From Capniomyces stellatus (taxonomy: Eukaryota; Kickxellomycota; Harpellomycetes; Harpellales; Legeriomycetaceae), in assembly GCA_001661515.1 (NCBI GenBank), contig LUVW01000017.1:372001-436000 (forward strand): a stretch of DNA of 64,000 nt. Reading direction: 5' to 3'. The position numbers and the translations under genes are program-made. Positions 1 to 12,415 of the stretch are shown one piece after another. The notes beneath the pieces are model-generated. The model made no database searches. It saw only the letters and a program-made list of their open reading frames with translations, and was not told where the DNA came from. How positions within the stretch are numbered: the stretch's first letter is position 1; each line of letters starts with the position of its first letter.

Positions 1-1572
1 AGTGAGTCTGATTAGTTCTTGTCCGATTACGGTTGCACCCTATTTATACATACATTTAATTACACAGCATTAGACTTTGCTTACAAAACCAAGCAACAAA
101 AAAAAAAAGCCAAACAGACTTACCATTTCGCAATCAAAAGCCAGGATTGGATAGACATGGCTGCTGGAGCTGCCAGTAGCTTTGGGAGACAACTTGTAAG
201 GAACTAAAGCATGGTCCAAGCCATCGCTATCAGACTTGAAAATATGATGGCCACTGTCACAGGGCTCTGATTCAATGCCTCCACCGCAGCAAGAGTAATT
301 TTTTATTGCGCTGGTATTTTTTTTCTTTTTGCGAAGTCCGAAATTGAATAACGGGGTGCCAGGGTATCTTAATTTTCCGTGGTGGTAGGTGCATTCGTTG
401 TATATCTCTGGGTTTTGTGTCGGCGACTTGATTGTATAGACCGAGTTGCATCGTTGGCATGTGGTTTGGGTGTTTATCAGCGATGTTGGTGTCAGTCTCC
501 CGTAGTTTGAGTTGTCTTGGTTGCAGTTTTTCCTCCTGTTATTGCGGGAATTAAAAGAATCCGATAATGCTCTGTGCGATAGGTCTGTAGGCCCAGTGTG
601 TACAATTTCATTGTCGATAACTTCAGGCAGCGGGTAGTCAAGCAGCTTTCGTTTATTTTCTGTTAGCAACAAGCCTTTTATTTTCTCCATCACCTCACTG
701 TTGTTTATATCCAACTCGAATAGCCCAATTGCGCTCTTGGGTCCATCCTCTTTGCTTTTATCGTCAAGACCTCTATTCACGGCACGGCTACCATTACTGT
801 CCCCGGTCTGATTGTAAGAATCGCCCCCTAATCCTGCGCCGGTTTTGTCTGGCTGGTTGGTTTCGCCATTTTTCAGAACAATCTCAGGCTGTCTTTTAAG
901 ATTTGCAAGAACGTTTACTGCCATGTTTCGGTACGTTTGGGCGTTGCTTTTCGAGTACACCGACAGTTCGCTGCTCAGTGCCTCTTCTTCTATAAACCCG
1001 TTGGGGATTGACATGTTGTTTTTATGTATGCGATGTAGTTGGTCATACAAAAGCTCAAGGGTTTTTTGTCTTGTGGCCCAAGGAACCCGTTGGTTAAGCT
1101 CTGCCTTGACATTTGGACATTTTTTGGCATGTTCGTTGGCCGCAGTATCACCTGGTTGCTGTTCAGACTGTATGTTTATGTCTCTCACAGAATCCGAAAA
1201 ATCATCTACTTTTACAGCATACATCTTGGTAGTGTTGCTGGTCTTTGTAGTTTTGCTGGTATTAGTAACGCTGTTGGGTGTTTGAATGTCGTTTTTTGGC
1301 GTGATTGTGACGCTTCTAGAGTTAATCTGTGCTTTACTTTTATCAATCGGACTGGACAACCTATTCAGAATATCCTTTTCTTGCTCCAGTCGAGTTCCAC
1401 TTGGCTTGTTTTTCAGCTGCAATGGCTTTGAAGGTCTATCTATGAAGCACAATATTGTAGTAACACAATTCGTATTTAAAAAACACACATTCATCATACT
1501 GTTACTTTTGAATTTACCAGTGCAAACCTTTAAAACTATATTACTATCCCTTTGAACATTTAAAATTAGCAT
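1..1572 (-). CDS. RNA exonuclease, Rex3/REXO1-like (partial, 3' part off the window)
   Basis: The coding exon runs 1572..124 (483 codons) and ends at a GTAAGT donor at 123..118; the next intron leaves the window, so most of the nuclease domain is missing. The last ~115 residues carry the Cys/His module typical of the Rex3/REXO1 family (CQRC, then ECTYHHGK, then YSCCGG and CDSGHHIF), followed by FDCEM, the first DEDDh exonuclease motif with its catalytic Asp and Glu. Enzymes of this family trim 3' ends of structured RNAs. The N-terminal ~350 residues are low-complexity and Asn/Ser/Thr-rich. The start is uncertain: the first in-frame ATG is at 1572, but a TAG acceptor near 1440 would let an upstream exon supply the start. 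Family call is firm; the exact paralogue (Rex3 or Rexo1) is not. Confidence 0.75.
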
Positions 1573-1593
1573 AGAATACTTTATATTGAACAA

Positions 1594-2598
1594 AATAGTT
1601 TATTAGATTCTAACTTGTTTCTACTTTGACCGTCTTTTTGATAACATTATGGTTAAAAGTACACAGGTGTTCAAATTCACAGAGCTCATTTGCAGCAAGG
1701 TATGGGCATTCTATATTTGCAAATCCTCCCTTCAAAGGAAACATTTTTCTACTAATCTTTACCTATTCGAATATTCTTGCAATTACAATCAGTTCAGTGT
1801 TTTTCTTCTTTTGCTGAATTCAAAAAGTGGCAAGATAAAATAAGGACTATAACGTAAGGTCTGCCGCTGTTATTTTTTTTTTATTTAAAATATTGGTTTA
1901 TTTTTTTATACTTATAACCCATTATTACTTTCAGACAAGGCTAGTTGGCTTTTAATTTAATTTAAAGCCTTGCTAATGAATGGGATGGATGGCATGAAAA
2001 AATTATTTGATTAATTTGATCCGTGGTTGTTTCTGTAGCCAAGCAAAAATATTCACCCAAGTTGATCGTTTTTTCAATCTTTTTCTATAAATCGTATTTG
2101 TAATTCATCATTCCTTTCTTTTTTTTTTCCCTCTTGAAATCGAACGCATGTTTTTCGTTCGCAAAAAGTTGGTCACATATTGGAAAATCAGCGCAATAAA
2201 AAATAAGAGAAAAAGAGAAAAAGAGAGTAAAGGAGAGAAAATGGCATCTGCCAAGAACCAAAACTAGTAGAATGACCGATGCTACTGTGAGCAGTGTGTG
2301 TGTTGTAGCGGTGGTATATATATGTATTTATTGATCCACACGAAATTAAACCCCGTAATAGAAAAAAAGATCAAAATTTAATAAAAGTAAATAGGATATA
2401 AACGAGTAAAGTATAAATAAAAAGTAGGAAATAAAAAGTAGGGTACACCAACATGACACACACCAGCACAAAAGATGTAGCAAAAGTGAATTAACATAGT
2501 GAGTATGTGCTAGCTAGACAAACACACTGCGATATCCAACAAACAAGTAGATAAACAAACTAAATCGGACCGAAGACAAAGAAAAATATTTTAAAAGT
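1594..2598. other. AT-rich spacer between tail-to-head minus-strand genes
   Basis: No convincing coding frame on either strand. It should hold the promoter of the exonuclease gene (right of 1572) and the 3' region of HIRA (left of 2599). Contains short A/T homopolymers and an AGAGAAAAAGAG-type purine run near 2205-2240. Confidence 0.5.
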
Positions 2599-5500
2599 CT
2601 ACCGAACCAAAGACTCCAAGATAACAGAGTAGTTCTGGACAATTTCCTGGTACTTTCGTGACTGCGCCAAAATAGGAATTATCTGCTGAAGCAGCTTGCG
2701 CTTTGGAACCGTGTGTAAGCACGGACACCATTGCTCGTATTTACTTGAACCAGGCGCATCGCACAGGTCGGATTTGGGAACCAGACCCAACAAATTCGGC
2801 GGGCCTAGTAGATTTGAACACAGGTCAGACACTTTTTCCGGAGTGCCGTTTGTTGACAGCCAACGTGCATACATTCCAAGCCAGTATACAAGCTCTCTTT
2901 TACTACCCAACGCCTGTGCAGCCAGATATTGAGCCTAAAGCAATAGCATTACCCCCCCCCCCCCCCCCCNNNCCCCCCCCCCCCCCCCCATTAAATTTTT
3001 TAATTGAAATTTTGGGAAAAAAGACAAGACAAAACAAAACAAAACAAACAGACCAGCATAAAATAAATGAAATAATTTACCTCAACATGACCCAAAGTGA
3101 TTTCATCAATCGCTCGACAGCCATATGTCTTAACGATTTTGTTGTGTAATTCGGTTTGATCAAGGTTAGTGGAGTCTGGCTTGCTGGGGCTTACGTTGTC
3201 CTGATTAGCAGTGGACAAACTGGTGCTTCTTTGATCGCTTGAGTGGCTTGTGTGTGTTTCGTCTGGACAATTTGTATCAAATAATCCTTCAAACGCAGAG
3301 TACTGGATCCAGCTCGCCAGCTGTGTTGAATGAAGAATAGAGTTCTCATAGTCGGATGTCACTGCGCTAGAATCAGCTAGATCGCCATCAAATTCGTCAC
3401 CAAAACCACTGCTTCTGGGTCTGTCACTAAATCTACCCAATGCGTCTTGCAAACCCAAGATGCTTGTAACCCAATGTTGGGACTTTGCGTTGGAAGTGGC
3501 GTTTCCAAATGCTTTGCTACTGCCAGAGCCATCTGAGGCTGCTCCTGACTGGAAGCTGATTGGTAGATTATTTAGCCTTGACACAACGTTGTCCGTCGGA
3601 TCAGCCACCTTCATCCAGCAATGCATGTCCAATGAGTACACATATCCTTTGCCGTTTGAAAGTATTACAATTGGCAGCCCCTCAGTATTGGTTGATATCC
3701 GAACTATTGATACTGGATGTTCAAAATTCGAGTCTAGCTGTATCGATACTGGGTTTACTTCAGAGCCTAACAGGTCGCTATTGCTGGAGCCGACTCTGTT
3801 TTTGCTGTTGGCACTGCCTTTTGCGACCTGAAAGTTAGTGGATGCTGAGTATACCAACGAAGCAACCGAGACACTTGACACAACCGATTTCATGCTCTGC
3901 ACGTTCCATACACTCAACAGCCCGGCGCTTGTGAGCACGCAACAGTACACGCCGTTGCTTGCTAAAAATGACAATCTTGACTCCATTATAATCGGTGGAC
4001 ACAGCCTACAAGTGCAATATTAAGTATTTCATTTTACATACAGTTGTCAAACACGTTTTTGGTCTACAAAGAGAAAGATAAATACATCAAAAGAATCGTC
4101 ATGAACTCACCTAGATCCAGATGAAGAAAAGATATTGATTGACGAGTCTTGGCACCCAATTGCCACAATTTGCTGACTAACGGACAGTAGGACAACAGGT
4201 GATGGCAGGTAAATGTTCCATTTTATAGCACCCATATTATCGCTAGCTACAACTTTTGAAGGCTCTATTGTATATTGATATTTTTTGGTTGGTTTTTGTT
4301 GATTGAAATTGGTATAATTGATTGCTTTGTGATGCTATGCAGCACAATGCATGAATGTGTGCATGTGTGCATTAAGTAAATATATGTCTATACATTTTGG
4401 TATATTGAACACCTTACCTGCTTTGGAAAAAGAGTTGGTGGATAAAATTGTGGTGCTGCTCTTGTAACCAGCTCGCACAATCTTTGACAGAACTTTTGGC
4501 ACAGACAACCTAATCTGCGAGTTCAACTGCGGATAACTGTTTTCCAACAGCCTTGATGATTCAGATAAGGGCCCAACCAACTCAATAGCATCAGTATTGT
4601 TGGAGCTGTCGTCTGTCAACTCCGAGTTGTTCGATGCCGTTTTACTCAATTTTTGCACGCTTAAGTACGTGTTTGGGATAATTGGTGGTATTAAACCAAC
4701 CAGCTTGTTGGATCGAGCATGACTATCGCCACCACTATTTCCATTCTGTATCGCTATTTGGTTCAGCTGTTTGCCGAGCAGACCTAGTGCCTTGACAATA
4801 CTGCCAACTCCATCACCACCAATTTGTCCCCCACCACCATCTCCCACTCTGCCTCGACCAACAGCCGCACCATTAATAGTACCAGCCTTATTAGCAACTG
4901 CATTTCCATGAATATCTGAAGCCCCCAAATCCAAATCACCCAAGTTGGTGCTATTAGCCGAACCAGCCTTCCCACCGTCCGTATGTATACCTTGTCCATA
5001 TGTTTCCCCTTGTGTACTATGTCCTTCATTTTGGCTTATGTTTCCCAAATCTGCTCTTGGCTCGGCTTCAACTTTTTTACTAGGCGTCGAACTCCCTCCC
5101 AGTCTATGTTATTATTTTAAATAAAACAATAATATACATTATTATAGTATTACATATATAAAACAAAAGTAAATAAGATAATAATCAACGGATCCCCGCT
5201 TGTTAAAAAGGCATAAAAAAACTTTTGGTATTCTTACGATCGAAGAAATGTGGGTGCAACCCTTTTTTTTCCTGCTGCATTTCGTGAAACCACCGGCGTC
5301 AGATCCACCGTATTGCTAGCTTTACTTTCCTCGCCATCTTTGCTAATATCAATGGCTTCAACACCGTCAGCATTCTTCTTAGGCATGTTACTACGTTGAT
5401 CCAGATCCTTTAAAACCAGCGACCGTGTCCTAATGGAGCCAGCAACGCCGCTGCCATTGTGACTTAAAGCTACATCTGTACCTGTGCCTATACCTGTGCC

Positions 5501-7958
5501 TGTACCTGTGCTTGCCATGTGATCTAGCGACATCTCATCTGCTACCTGTCTTTCCTCCAAAACCAACTGCTCAGCGTCTTCAACTAGTCTGCGTGATTTC
5601 AAAACAGCGCCATTCCTATCTAATTTATCCTCTTTGGCTTCGTCAAGCTTGCTCAAACTGCTCGCGTTTTCTTTACCACCAACTGGTACCTGACTCTCCA
5701 CGTCACTTTCTCCACTGTCTCCGCTTAAATAGTCAGCGTAGTATGCGCCAATCCCCCACTCCTTTCTCTGCCTCTTCAGCTTCTTGGTAACCCCGCTTAA
5801 TGTTGTGGGCTTGGTGCCATTGTTTTCTAAAGTCCCCAAACTGGTTGTCCACTTGTCTAGTATCTTCTTTTGTACAGCATCACTAGTAGGGTATCCCCCT
5901 ACATCATTACTATCAAATTCCAACACTGCCACGCTCCCGTCGTACGAACAAACAGCCAACACTCCCCTCCATTCGTCTTTTTTGCCTTTGCCTACGTTGC
6001 TTGCATTTATATTCCCCCACGCCAGATCCATAATGTTCCCTAAAAATAGCCCATCAATAACCGCCAACGGTACCGACTGGCACCCCATCCAAATAGACAC
6101 CGATCTGTCTTGACTACCTGCTGCGCATAGCGTCATGTACTGGGGCATCGCGTCAACGCCATCTCCATTCCCGCTTCCACTTTCGCCCTCATTCTCCTTC
6201 ACATTTTCATTGTCCTTATCGCTACCTTCTTTGCTTTCATTGTTCGTTTGCGTATCCTTTAGTCTAAATACTCTGTTATTAAATCGAACCGCCTCTATAG
6301 CTGCTCTATGGCCAACCAATGCCAAATCGCTTTTCCAGGTCCCTCGCGTTATCACCGATGCCACAGGCGTTCTCCCATTAACTGCATTTGCTGCAACTAT
6401 ACTGCCTCCATCAGCCGCCCAGCTTTTTAAACCAATTAGCACCACACATTTAGTCTTAGTATCCACATTCATATATATGTTTTTACTGCTTTTCCAAAAG
6501 CATAAATAAAGCGAATGCTACCAAGTAAATTACCTTGGTCTTCTGAAATATGTTGAAAACCGTGACTTTTCAAATGGCTCCTTGATGGTTTGCTCAAGTC
6601 CCCAATCCGAAGTTCTCCAGATTTTTAATGTTCTATCGTCAGACTGCCCATCCCCACACCCCCAAAAAAAAAATAGTACATTAATTGGTTAAATTCCTCT
6701 GTGTTGGTCAAAGTCCTGTGTATTTATTCAATTCATATTCAATACCCATATACATGACTTTATGGCGCTATTGCAGTGCAATTGTACGCAATGTCATCTC
6801 AGCTTACCTGCGTTGCTAACAATTCCCCTGTCGGATCAAATGAAAGCCCCTTTACAAATTGCGAATGGCCTGTTATTTTATGCAATCTATCAAACGAGTG
6901 TCCATCCCAAATAAATACCAAATTGTCCAGCCCACAGGAAGCCAGGTATTTGTTTTTTGGCGACCACGATACATCTACAACATCAGACTCATGGCCTGTC
7001 AACCGCCGAATTGGCCGCCAGTGCTCGCTTGTCTCCATTTCTCTAAACCCCTTTGATTGGTTTTCCAGCCCACCCCCAAACACTCCATCACCCTCGCTAA
7101 GTAAAAAAGGGTTTTGCAAAAGGCACTTTAGCATCTAACAATTCCCATTCGATACATTCTGCTATACATATACATCGACTTACTCGTTCTTTTCCCATAT
7201 CAGAACTACCATATCGTCTGCTCCTGATACCAACTGGGTGCCTTCGCCTTGGGAAAACCGAACACATAGCACTGCACCTACAATACAGTATATATTTCGT
7301 AACTCATTCGTGTGGATTTAGGTGTAATCTTTACTGAACTGGTACCTGTGTGCGCCGTAAGAATCGCCAATAGCTTCTTTTCCTCCTTCTCTGGCCCTCC
7401 TTTTTTCCCTTTACTCCTTGTTTCTTTTATACTTTGGCCTTCTTCCTTTTTTATTATCGCCCCTGTATTCCAAAGTCTTATTTTGTTGTCTATTTAGGCA
7501 GGTACACACCGCCAAACATGTTAAGTATGTCTACTCTCTATATTTACCCTCTTTGTATCCCATGAATTATTTATAATAATTATATCTTAGCTACAAAAGG
7601 CACCAAGTAATCTAATCACAGAATTAACATAGGCACGATACAACCAAGTATCCGCCTTCTATTTACACAAATGTATTAATTACCCATTCCTGCTGTCGCG
7701 AGCCGGGCTCCATCAGGGCTAAAATCGACGGAGAATATTGCTGTAAGCTTCTTTTTATCGGCTATTGATTGTACAATTAACATTAATTCGGTTTCTCAAT
7801 TTCTTGCTACTTTCTTTTTTGAAATAAAAATAAATAAAAAACGAAAAAAAAAATAGCTTGGGTGGAATTCCAGCCTAGGATTAAACAATAGCCATAAAAT
7901 AACATCCTTGTCCAAGCTTACCATCGTGATGCACCCATTCTGGCTTATTTATAATCAT
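2599..7958 (-). CDS. HIRA: HIRA-type histone H3.3 chaperone (HIR complex), 11 exons
   Basis: Histone chaperone subunit that works with Asf1 in replication-independent nucleosome assembly. Exons: 7958..7922, 7740..7684, 7489..7346, 7277..7184, 7096..6808, 6643..6534, 6422..5238, 5103..4418, 4264..4111, 4005..3081, 2934..2599; total 4017 nt, 1338 aa. Diagnostic pieces: start MIINKPEWVHHD, then IFSVDFSPDG, DNKIRLWN, RRLTGHESDVVDVSWSP and SDDRTLKIWR (WD repeats, residues 1-~400); the B-domain-like KKRVAPTFLRS is made across the exon 7/8 junction near residue 635; the Hira domain follows residue ~867 (LPIVILSNGKGYVYSLDMHCW) and ends with ALGSKRELVYWLGMYARW. Large Gly/Asp/Asn-rich insertions separate the domains, including Gly-Thr repeats at 5480-5520. 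Yeasts split this role between Hir1 and Hir2; this protein has the metazoan/plant HIRA layout. Intron 10 (3080..2935) contains an assembly gap that does not affect coding sequence. Confidence 0.93.
2952..2989. repeat. Poly-C tract with 3-N assembly gap, in HIRA intron 10
   Basis: 18 C (2952-2969), NNN (2970-2972), then 17 C (2973-2989). It lies just inside the acceptor side of HIRA intron 10, so the transcript would carry poly-G. True length is unknown. Confidence 0.95.
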
Positions 7959-8823
7959 TTAAAACAACTATGCTATTTTCTAAGGTCACAAATATGGATA
8001 CTCTTGGCTGTGGTGTAGTAGGATTGCTGCCGCACTTAGCCCCTCACTCGGTACTCTTTCCCGTTTTGGTTTTGGGTTTGAGTATGGAATAGTGTTTAGA
8101 ATCCTTTGTGCTGAATTTTAAAAAGAAGGTTTGGATAATATGCTACTGTATCAGTTTTGGAGTGATGTAATTGATAATATACTAGCAAACCCTGTTGCTT
8201 TGTTTTTCGCTCCTTTTTTTTAGAAATATTGTTACTGCGCTTTGTTTTAATTTTCAATGCACTATTTACAGCTTAAATTTACCAGCCTTGTACAATTTAC
8301 TTTTACGTTTCATTTCTGCTTCTATCAATTGCAGTTTTGCTTGTTTAATTTGTAAAAATAGTGGGATGTTTACAGGTTGGAATTGGGGCACAAAAGAGCA
8401 TTTCGCGTTTTATTATTTTCTCAATATTCAGGACCATTTGAAAACTTTTCTTTACTCATCACCAATTTTTTTTGTTCCATTCGCATTCTAATTTGCTACT
8501 TTCGATTTACTCCAAGCATTTACTATTTACTATTTACTATTTACTATTTACTATTTACTATTTATCTTCTATTGAATTATTATATTTTTGCTTTTTTATC
8601 ATTAATTTTTTTTTGTCTTGGTTGAGGGTGTTCATTTTGTTTGGTGGTTTTGCAAACAGTTTAAAAGAGTAAATAAAATTAAGAACATATCATAGTTTTG
8701 CTTATAAACCAAACATCCAAACCGTCACGATTCATAGTAAGGTCTAAAGATGGAGTTACAGAAGTTGTAGCACGGCTGTGCAGCAGCCAGAGTTCTAGGT
8801 TAAGTCGACACATCACTGGTGTT
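7959..8823. other. Spacer between HIRA start and GTP cyclohydrolase 3' end
   Basis: No gene seen. Holds the presumptive HIRA promoter right of 7958. Contains a 7-nt tandem repeat (8519-8563). Open frames here are low-complexity or hydrophobic T-rich shadows. Confidence 0.5.
8519..8563. repeat. 7-nt tandem repeat, unit CTATTTA, about six copies
   Basis: Perfect head-to-tail copies visible by eye; a minisatellite-like simple repeat in intergenic DNA. Confidence 0.95.
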
Positions 8824-10443
8824 TTAGTTTTTAACCAATGATAGGAACTCTTCTCTAGTCTTTGGGTCTGTCCTAAACTGACCCAGCATGTAGCTAGTAA
8901 TCGTTCTGCTTTGTGGCTTTTGTACACCTCTCATTGACATACACTCGTGACTAATTACGCGGATTATAAACTATATTTAGTGTTTGACTTTTTTCGGTTT
9001 ACTGCAACCACAATTGCCCAAACCAACTTTATATAAATGCACTGGTCACACAAGTTAGCCATAGCCTTATCGCATATAAACTGGCCATAGTAAACGACTT
9101 TTACCTGGATTCGATCATGACCGCAACCCCTTGTGGGCAGAGAATCTCTGAAAGTGCTATTGCAATCTGTTTCGTAAGTCGTTCCTGGACCTGCAGCCTC
9201 CTTGAAAACATCTCGGCAAGTCTTGCCAGCTTACTTAACCCAAGTACAGTTCGGTTGGGAATATACCCTATAGCAATCTATTTTAAACGTGTTGAAAAAG
9301 AAAAAAAAACCTACTTTATTTGATATTATAACTGGAGCAATAAATTAAGCTCATACAAACAGCGTACTCGATTGTATTATGTAGCCTAGCTGTAAAAGAA
9401 GCAAAATAAAAAAGTGTTGATGATATCTCAGCGAGACCGACCTTGTTTGAAAATGGCACAAGATGGTGTTCGCATAGCGAGAATGTGTGGATATCCTTTA
9501 CAATGACCATCTCTTCGTGATCTATGTGTATAAACAGCAAGCAACAAATGTTAAATTTACGCCGTTACGCATCAAATGGTTTATGAAGCCTACAGGAAAT
9601 ATATATTATAATTTATATAGAAACAAATGATCTATACCTTCTTCAAACACGGCCTCGTTAATCGCATCTATTCATGCACAAGCGGTTAAAAAAATAATTT
9701 AGGCAGCTTCTAGATGTGGGTTGGATGCAAACAGCACAGCCGAGTGGTACAAACTAGTTTTTGTGATTTTTTTGGAATAAAAATATATTCAAGTTGTGTT
9801 TAATATTTGCGTAGCCTGTACCTGCAATGTTTGTTTCGTACCCTTGAGTAAAAAACATTAGTGCCTTTGCGTAACGCTCAGGTGTTTTTAATAACCCTCC
9901 TCGGTTAGGATCTTCGCCAATACACTCAAGCAACGTTCTAACTGCCCCTGACATCTTTTCTATTCGTATTTTCTTTTCCTCTTCGGATTCATTCAGTCTA
10001 GTTCTTGCTCCCAAGCCTATTCCCAAAACATGCCGTTAGTTTATCTTTTTTATACCTCAAAACCAATACCAGCACCAAAAACAGCTTACTGTTTATAAAT
10101 TCCTATCTAAATAACAGTCCAAACAGTCTTTAATGTGCCTAGAGGGAACCATATCCGACTTATTTGGTCCTGTTGCGATACAAGAAAAATATCCTTGAAA
10201 CCTGAAAAACTTACTTGGCCAACTTAAGCCGTCTTTATCAACCGCTGGTGAGTTGTATATACTTTCTGATTTGTTTTTGCTTGAATCCTTTTGCAATGCA
10301 AAAATGCTTGGGGATTGTGATCTGCTTGGGTTCATACTTGGTGTATTTAAATTGTCGTTTGTGATGGTGGTGGTTGAGCTAACTGATTTCAGAAAGTGCT
10401 GATTTCCAAACACTTTGTCTTTTCTTTCGGTATTGTTGCTCAT
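8824..10443 (-). CDS. FOL2: GTP cyclohydrolase I, 6 exons
   Basis: Converts GTP to 7,8-dihydroneopterin triphosphate, the first step of folate/tetrahydrobiopterin synthesis in the cytosol. Exons: 10443..10215, 10016..9822, 9667..9638 (30 nt), 9521..9442, 9277..9105, 8950..8824; 834 nt, 277 aa. Family hallmarks appear in order after a ~70-residue Ser/Asn-rich N-terminus: [15 protein letters not shown] across junction 1, [29 protein letters not shown] across junction 3, [62 protein letters not shown] and [12 protein letters not shown] at the end. Predicted zinc ligands are Cys168, His171 and Cys239. The donor of intron 4 is the weak GTCGGT. All joins keep frame, and active-site segments fall in every exon. 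Confidence 0.95.
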
Positions 10444-11290
10444 GTTGAGGTGTTGTTGCTGGGTGGGCTATTTGAATTTCAATATACTCACTCTATAGTT
10501 GGTATATTTTTGTTTAAATATACTCTACTGGTAGCAATTTGGTTTTTATGAATTAACAACCAACTTTGAAAAGTGAATTTAGCAGGTCAAGTTTTTTATT
10601 TTAGAAAGCGCAAAAAAAAAAGTTTTATTTCTGTTTAGTGTTAAGAGCTGTGTTTTACAGGCGCTTTAAATCGACCCAGTTACTAAATCGATTTCTTTAT
10701 CGAGCAACATACTGGCCAAGCATTTTAAACTAGAATATTCTAATTTGCATCAAAAAACATATTTTATTGGATCGGAAAGTTAAGGTTTTGAACAAATTGA
10801 TTTTTTTATTGAGAAATTTTTTTAAAAAATAAGACTTTTTTAATGAGTTGGAAACGCAAAGTTATATTTAATACAAACTCCTCAATTACTGTGCCGAGAA
10901 TGGACCACAAAACTGGTAAATTTACAATCAAATGGTTATTTAATGACTATTTCACTCCTTATCGTCCCACTAGGAACTTCCGTACCTTGATGATTTTGAA
11001 TCATTGATATACAACATGGATAATTAGTCATATAAATGTGCGAGCTAAAATCAGGAATGGGACTGTTACAAGTGCCATTGTGACCGAGGCGATCATACTC
11101 GCTCTTACAAGTAACAGCGACATTGATCTTTAATCTCGTTTCAAAGAAACTCACGCCACCAGCTTATTACGAGCTGAAGTAGGCACAAGATCAAAGTTTG
11201 GCAAGTATTAGTAAGCGTTTCTCAGTAATTAATCCGAGTAGCGATACCCTTGTAAAATGATTTTACTTTTTTGATGGTTTTTTTTTAAAT

Positions 11291-11641
11291 GTGTATTTGA
11301 GTATCGGTGTTGACGTACCCGTAGAAAATATAGCAATATCACATGATAAAGCCATAGTTTTGGATAAAGTACGACATGTAAATCAGATTGGTTACAATAA
11401 AAACTTACAATTATCTACCACAGCAAACCATCTACACTTGATATCAAACATGCAAGTGAGAAACTTCGGCCTCAAGCAAAGCACAAAGAACTAAAAGATT
11501 TACAAACTAGCTCTTAATACGCCTTCACAAGGCCGTAAAAAGAGCTTGAATGCAAACCTTCTAACCCTCACCAGTAAGCACAAACAGCAGGCCATTGCTG
11601 GCCTATTGAATAGCTTATTTTTACTGACCATCACTCTAGAG
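11291..11641 (+). pseudogene. Possible decayed coding frame, unrecognised
   Basis: One frame stays open for about 350 nt apart from a single TAA at 11492-11494, ending at TAA 11639-11641. Conceptual pieces such as VENIAISHDKAIVLDKV and LLTLTSKHKQQAIAGLL look more protein-like than the flanks, but there is no start context and no family match that I recognise. Could be a relic or chance. Confidence 0.2.
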
Positions 11642-11917
11642 TAATCGAACTAACGATCAATATAGAGTAATGCCCCAAAACATCAGCTGGTAACCCTGCG
11701 AGACCTCAATGGCATTGAAATCATTTTGACACAGGTTTTACCTAAACTGTGTTTATTTAAATGGTAAAAAAAAAATCATTCGTCGAGCATTTTTCCTAGT
11801 TGCTTTGGTTATGGGGTGAGTTTGGCCAATTGTATCATGCTAATTTTTTATATTTTTTTTAATTGAAATATCATGCTATTTTTTTGGAATCAATTCAACG
11901 AGAACTAACAGCGGTTT

Positions 11918-11940
11918 TGAGTTTGAGTTTGAGTTTGAGT
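11918..11940. repeat. GAGTTT hexamer repeat
   Basis: Three to four tandem copies of GAGTTT in intergenic DNA. Confidence 0.9.
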
Positions 11941-12241
11941 CAAAAGTACAAATTTAAACAACTGGGCGATTAAAGAGTTGAATAATCGGATAATAGGTGA
12001 TGTATATTTAGGAAGTTATGTTGAAAATAGTTGTAAAGAAACCAAAGTTAAAGCCTGGAGCCTATGTAAGATAAAACATACAAGACACAACATATAATGA
12101 CATAATGTTATATATTTGTGCAAACCAGTGCAACCAAGGGAGTGAAACGATACGGATTTACCGCAGTCTGTTTCAAGTAAATGCCTCGTCAATCAGAAAA
12201 TACAACATATACCATTTCGTATTGTACTACTAATGCTTTGA

Positions 12242-12415
12242 AACACAATACATCAAGTGAACTTGGTGGGCAAGCTCCTGGGAAAGAAGTTAAAACAACC
12301 AACCGCCAAGATTCTCAAGAATCCTGAAACCCTCAGCACCAAGACGATGCTGGCAACAGCGTCGTTTTTGAAGGCTATCCGCAAACCCCCGTTACTTGAC
12401 CCTATCCAGGCTTAA
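12242..12415 (+). pseudogene. Possible coding relic, unrecognised
   Basis: A 57-codon frame without an ATG, ending at TAA 12413-12415, with a Lys/Leu/Pro-rich conceptual peptide (for example AKILKNPETLSTKTML). GC content is higher than the surrounding DNA. No family recognised; may be a fragment of a dead element or gene. Confidence 0.2.

Noticed and set aside
845..1555. Overlapping plus-strand frames opposite the exonuclease gene
   Set aside because: Hydrophobic antisense shadows of a well-supported minus-strand coding exon.
2206..2240. Purine run as a regulatory element
   Set aside because: Simple-sequence composition common throughout this genome; no specific signal.
8679..8927. 82-aa minus-strand frame
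   Set aside because: Wrong frame of the last GTP cyclohydrolase exon; the correct frame gives the conserved C-terminus.
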